Source of the DNA: an uncultured Campylobacter sp.
GTDB lineage: Bacteria; Actinomycetota; Actinomycetes; Mycobacteriales; Mycobacteriaceae
Assembly (NCBI GenBank): GCA_943913625.1
Contig: CALTYW010000138.1
Location: 1 to 5,813, forward strand
Length of the DNA: 5,813 nucleotides
Direction: 5' to 3'
Both the position numbers and the translations under genes were made by a program. Shown here piece by piece: positions 5,468-5,813 of the stretch. Below the pieces are notes generated by a model. That model had not been told where the DNA came from. It saw only the letters and a list, made by a program, of their open reading frames with translations, and did no database searches. Numbering within the stretch: position 1 is the first letter of the stretch; the number at the start of each line of letters is the position of its first letter.

Positions 5468-5813
5468 ATGACTTCTCAAAGCGCCCGCGCACGCGGTTTG
5501 GCCACCGTCACCCACGACGGCACCGTCCTCGACGTCTGGTACCCCGCCCCCCTCCTGGGCGAGGCCGTGTCCGAGACCGGCACCGTCCGCCTCGATGAAG
5601 CTGACGCCCGCTTCGCCCAGCTCGAAGGCCCGGACGAGGACCGCGGCGTGGCCCGCGTGGCCGTGGAGACCTCCATTGCCGACCTGTCCGAACCGGCCAT
5701 GGACGCCTACGACGTGTACCTGCGCCTGCACCTTTTGTCTCACCGCCTGATCCGCCCGCACGGCGCGAACATGGACGGCGTGTTCGGCCTGCTGTCCAAC
5801 GTGGTGTGGACCA
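5468..5813 (+). CDS. dapD: Tetrahydrodipicolinate N-succinyltransferase DapD (5' part only)
   Basis: The first 115 residues are present and the gene is cut by the right edge. They match the N-terminal domain of actinobacterial DapD: DGTVLDVWYP, ETGTVR, a DEDRGV segment, DLSEPAMDAYDVYLRLHLLSHRL, and MDGVFGLLSNVVWT at the end. The enzyme uses succinyl-CoA to succinylate tetrahydrodipicolinate, giving N-succinyl-2-amino-6-ketopimelate, the step that commits flux to the succinylase branch whose later step is catalysed by DapE. The MDGVFGLLSNVVWT block is closer to the usual DapD sequence than the matching MFGALDHLVPVVWT of the paralogue at 1618-2562, so I take this as the main dapD. The glycine-rich catalytic half lies outside the window and cannot be checked. 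It starts 5 bp after the second permease and may be transcribed both with it and from its own overlapping promoter. Confidence 0.92.
   Translation, partial: MTSQSARARGLATVTHDGTVLDVWYPAPLLGEAVSETGTVRLDEADARFAQLEGPDEDRGVARVAVETSIADLSEPAMDAYDVYLRLHLLSHRLIRPHGANMDGVFGLLSNVVWT

Noticed and set aside
3600..5492. Very long minus-strand open frame (630 codons) opposite the second permease and part of the first
   Set aside because: Same antisense artefact: composition is unlike a real protein, no start signals, and it spans two well-supported permease genes.

Overview
The window looks like chromosomal DNA from a high-GC Corynebacterium or close relative. The basis is the actinobacterial-type DapD and DapE sequences, the GC-rich third codon positions, the lack of Shine-Dalgarno sites at several starts in favour of TAnnnT boxes next to the start codon, and a dapE / amino acid permease / dapD neighbourhood that resembles the C. 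glutamicum locus as I remember it. I saw no mobile element, RNA gene, CRISPR array or phage gene.

Left arm (1-1588, minus strand): dapE (succinyl-diaminopimelate desuccinylase) is followed after 30 bp by a gene for a LOG-family Rossmann-fold protein, which runs off the left edge. The two probably form an operon. Right arm (1618-5813, plus strand) has four genes: a divergent DapD-like succinyltransferase paralogue (1618-2562), two tandem paralogous 12-TM amino acid permeases (2626-4068 and 4065-5462, joined by a 4-bp ATGA overlap), and a second, canonical-looking dapD (5468 onward, cut by the right edge). All genes are tightly packed; the longest non-coding gap is 63 bp (2563-2625).

How they work together: DapD succinylates tetrahydrodipicolinate and DapE later removes the succinyl group to give LL-diaminopimelate, the precursor of meso-DAP for peptidoglycan and of lysine. 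Two DAP-pathway steps are therefore transcribed divergently from a 29-bp gap, with two amino acid transporters between the two dapD paralogues. The permease substrates cannot be read from sequence; they are AroP/GabP/CycA-like members of the APC superfamily.

The most notable points are: (i) two outward-facing identical TAGGAT boxes form an inverted repeat in the 29-bp dapE/dapD-like gap, each positioned for leaderless transcription; (ii) the layout TAnnnT - 7 nt ending in GCC - ATG recurs at three of the four plus-strand starts; (iii) the first DapD paralogue has lost the glycine-rich part of the left-handed beta-helix region, which suggests an altered or lost activity; (iv) the permease pair lies inside the dap cluster. 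I see no clearly new multi-gene system. The best candidate for something under-described is the divergent DapD paralogue together with the embedded permease pair.
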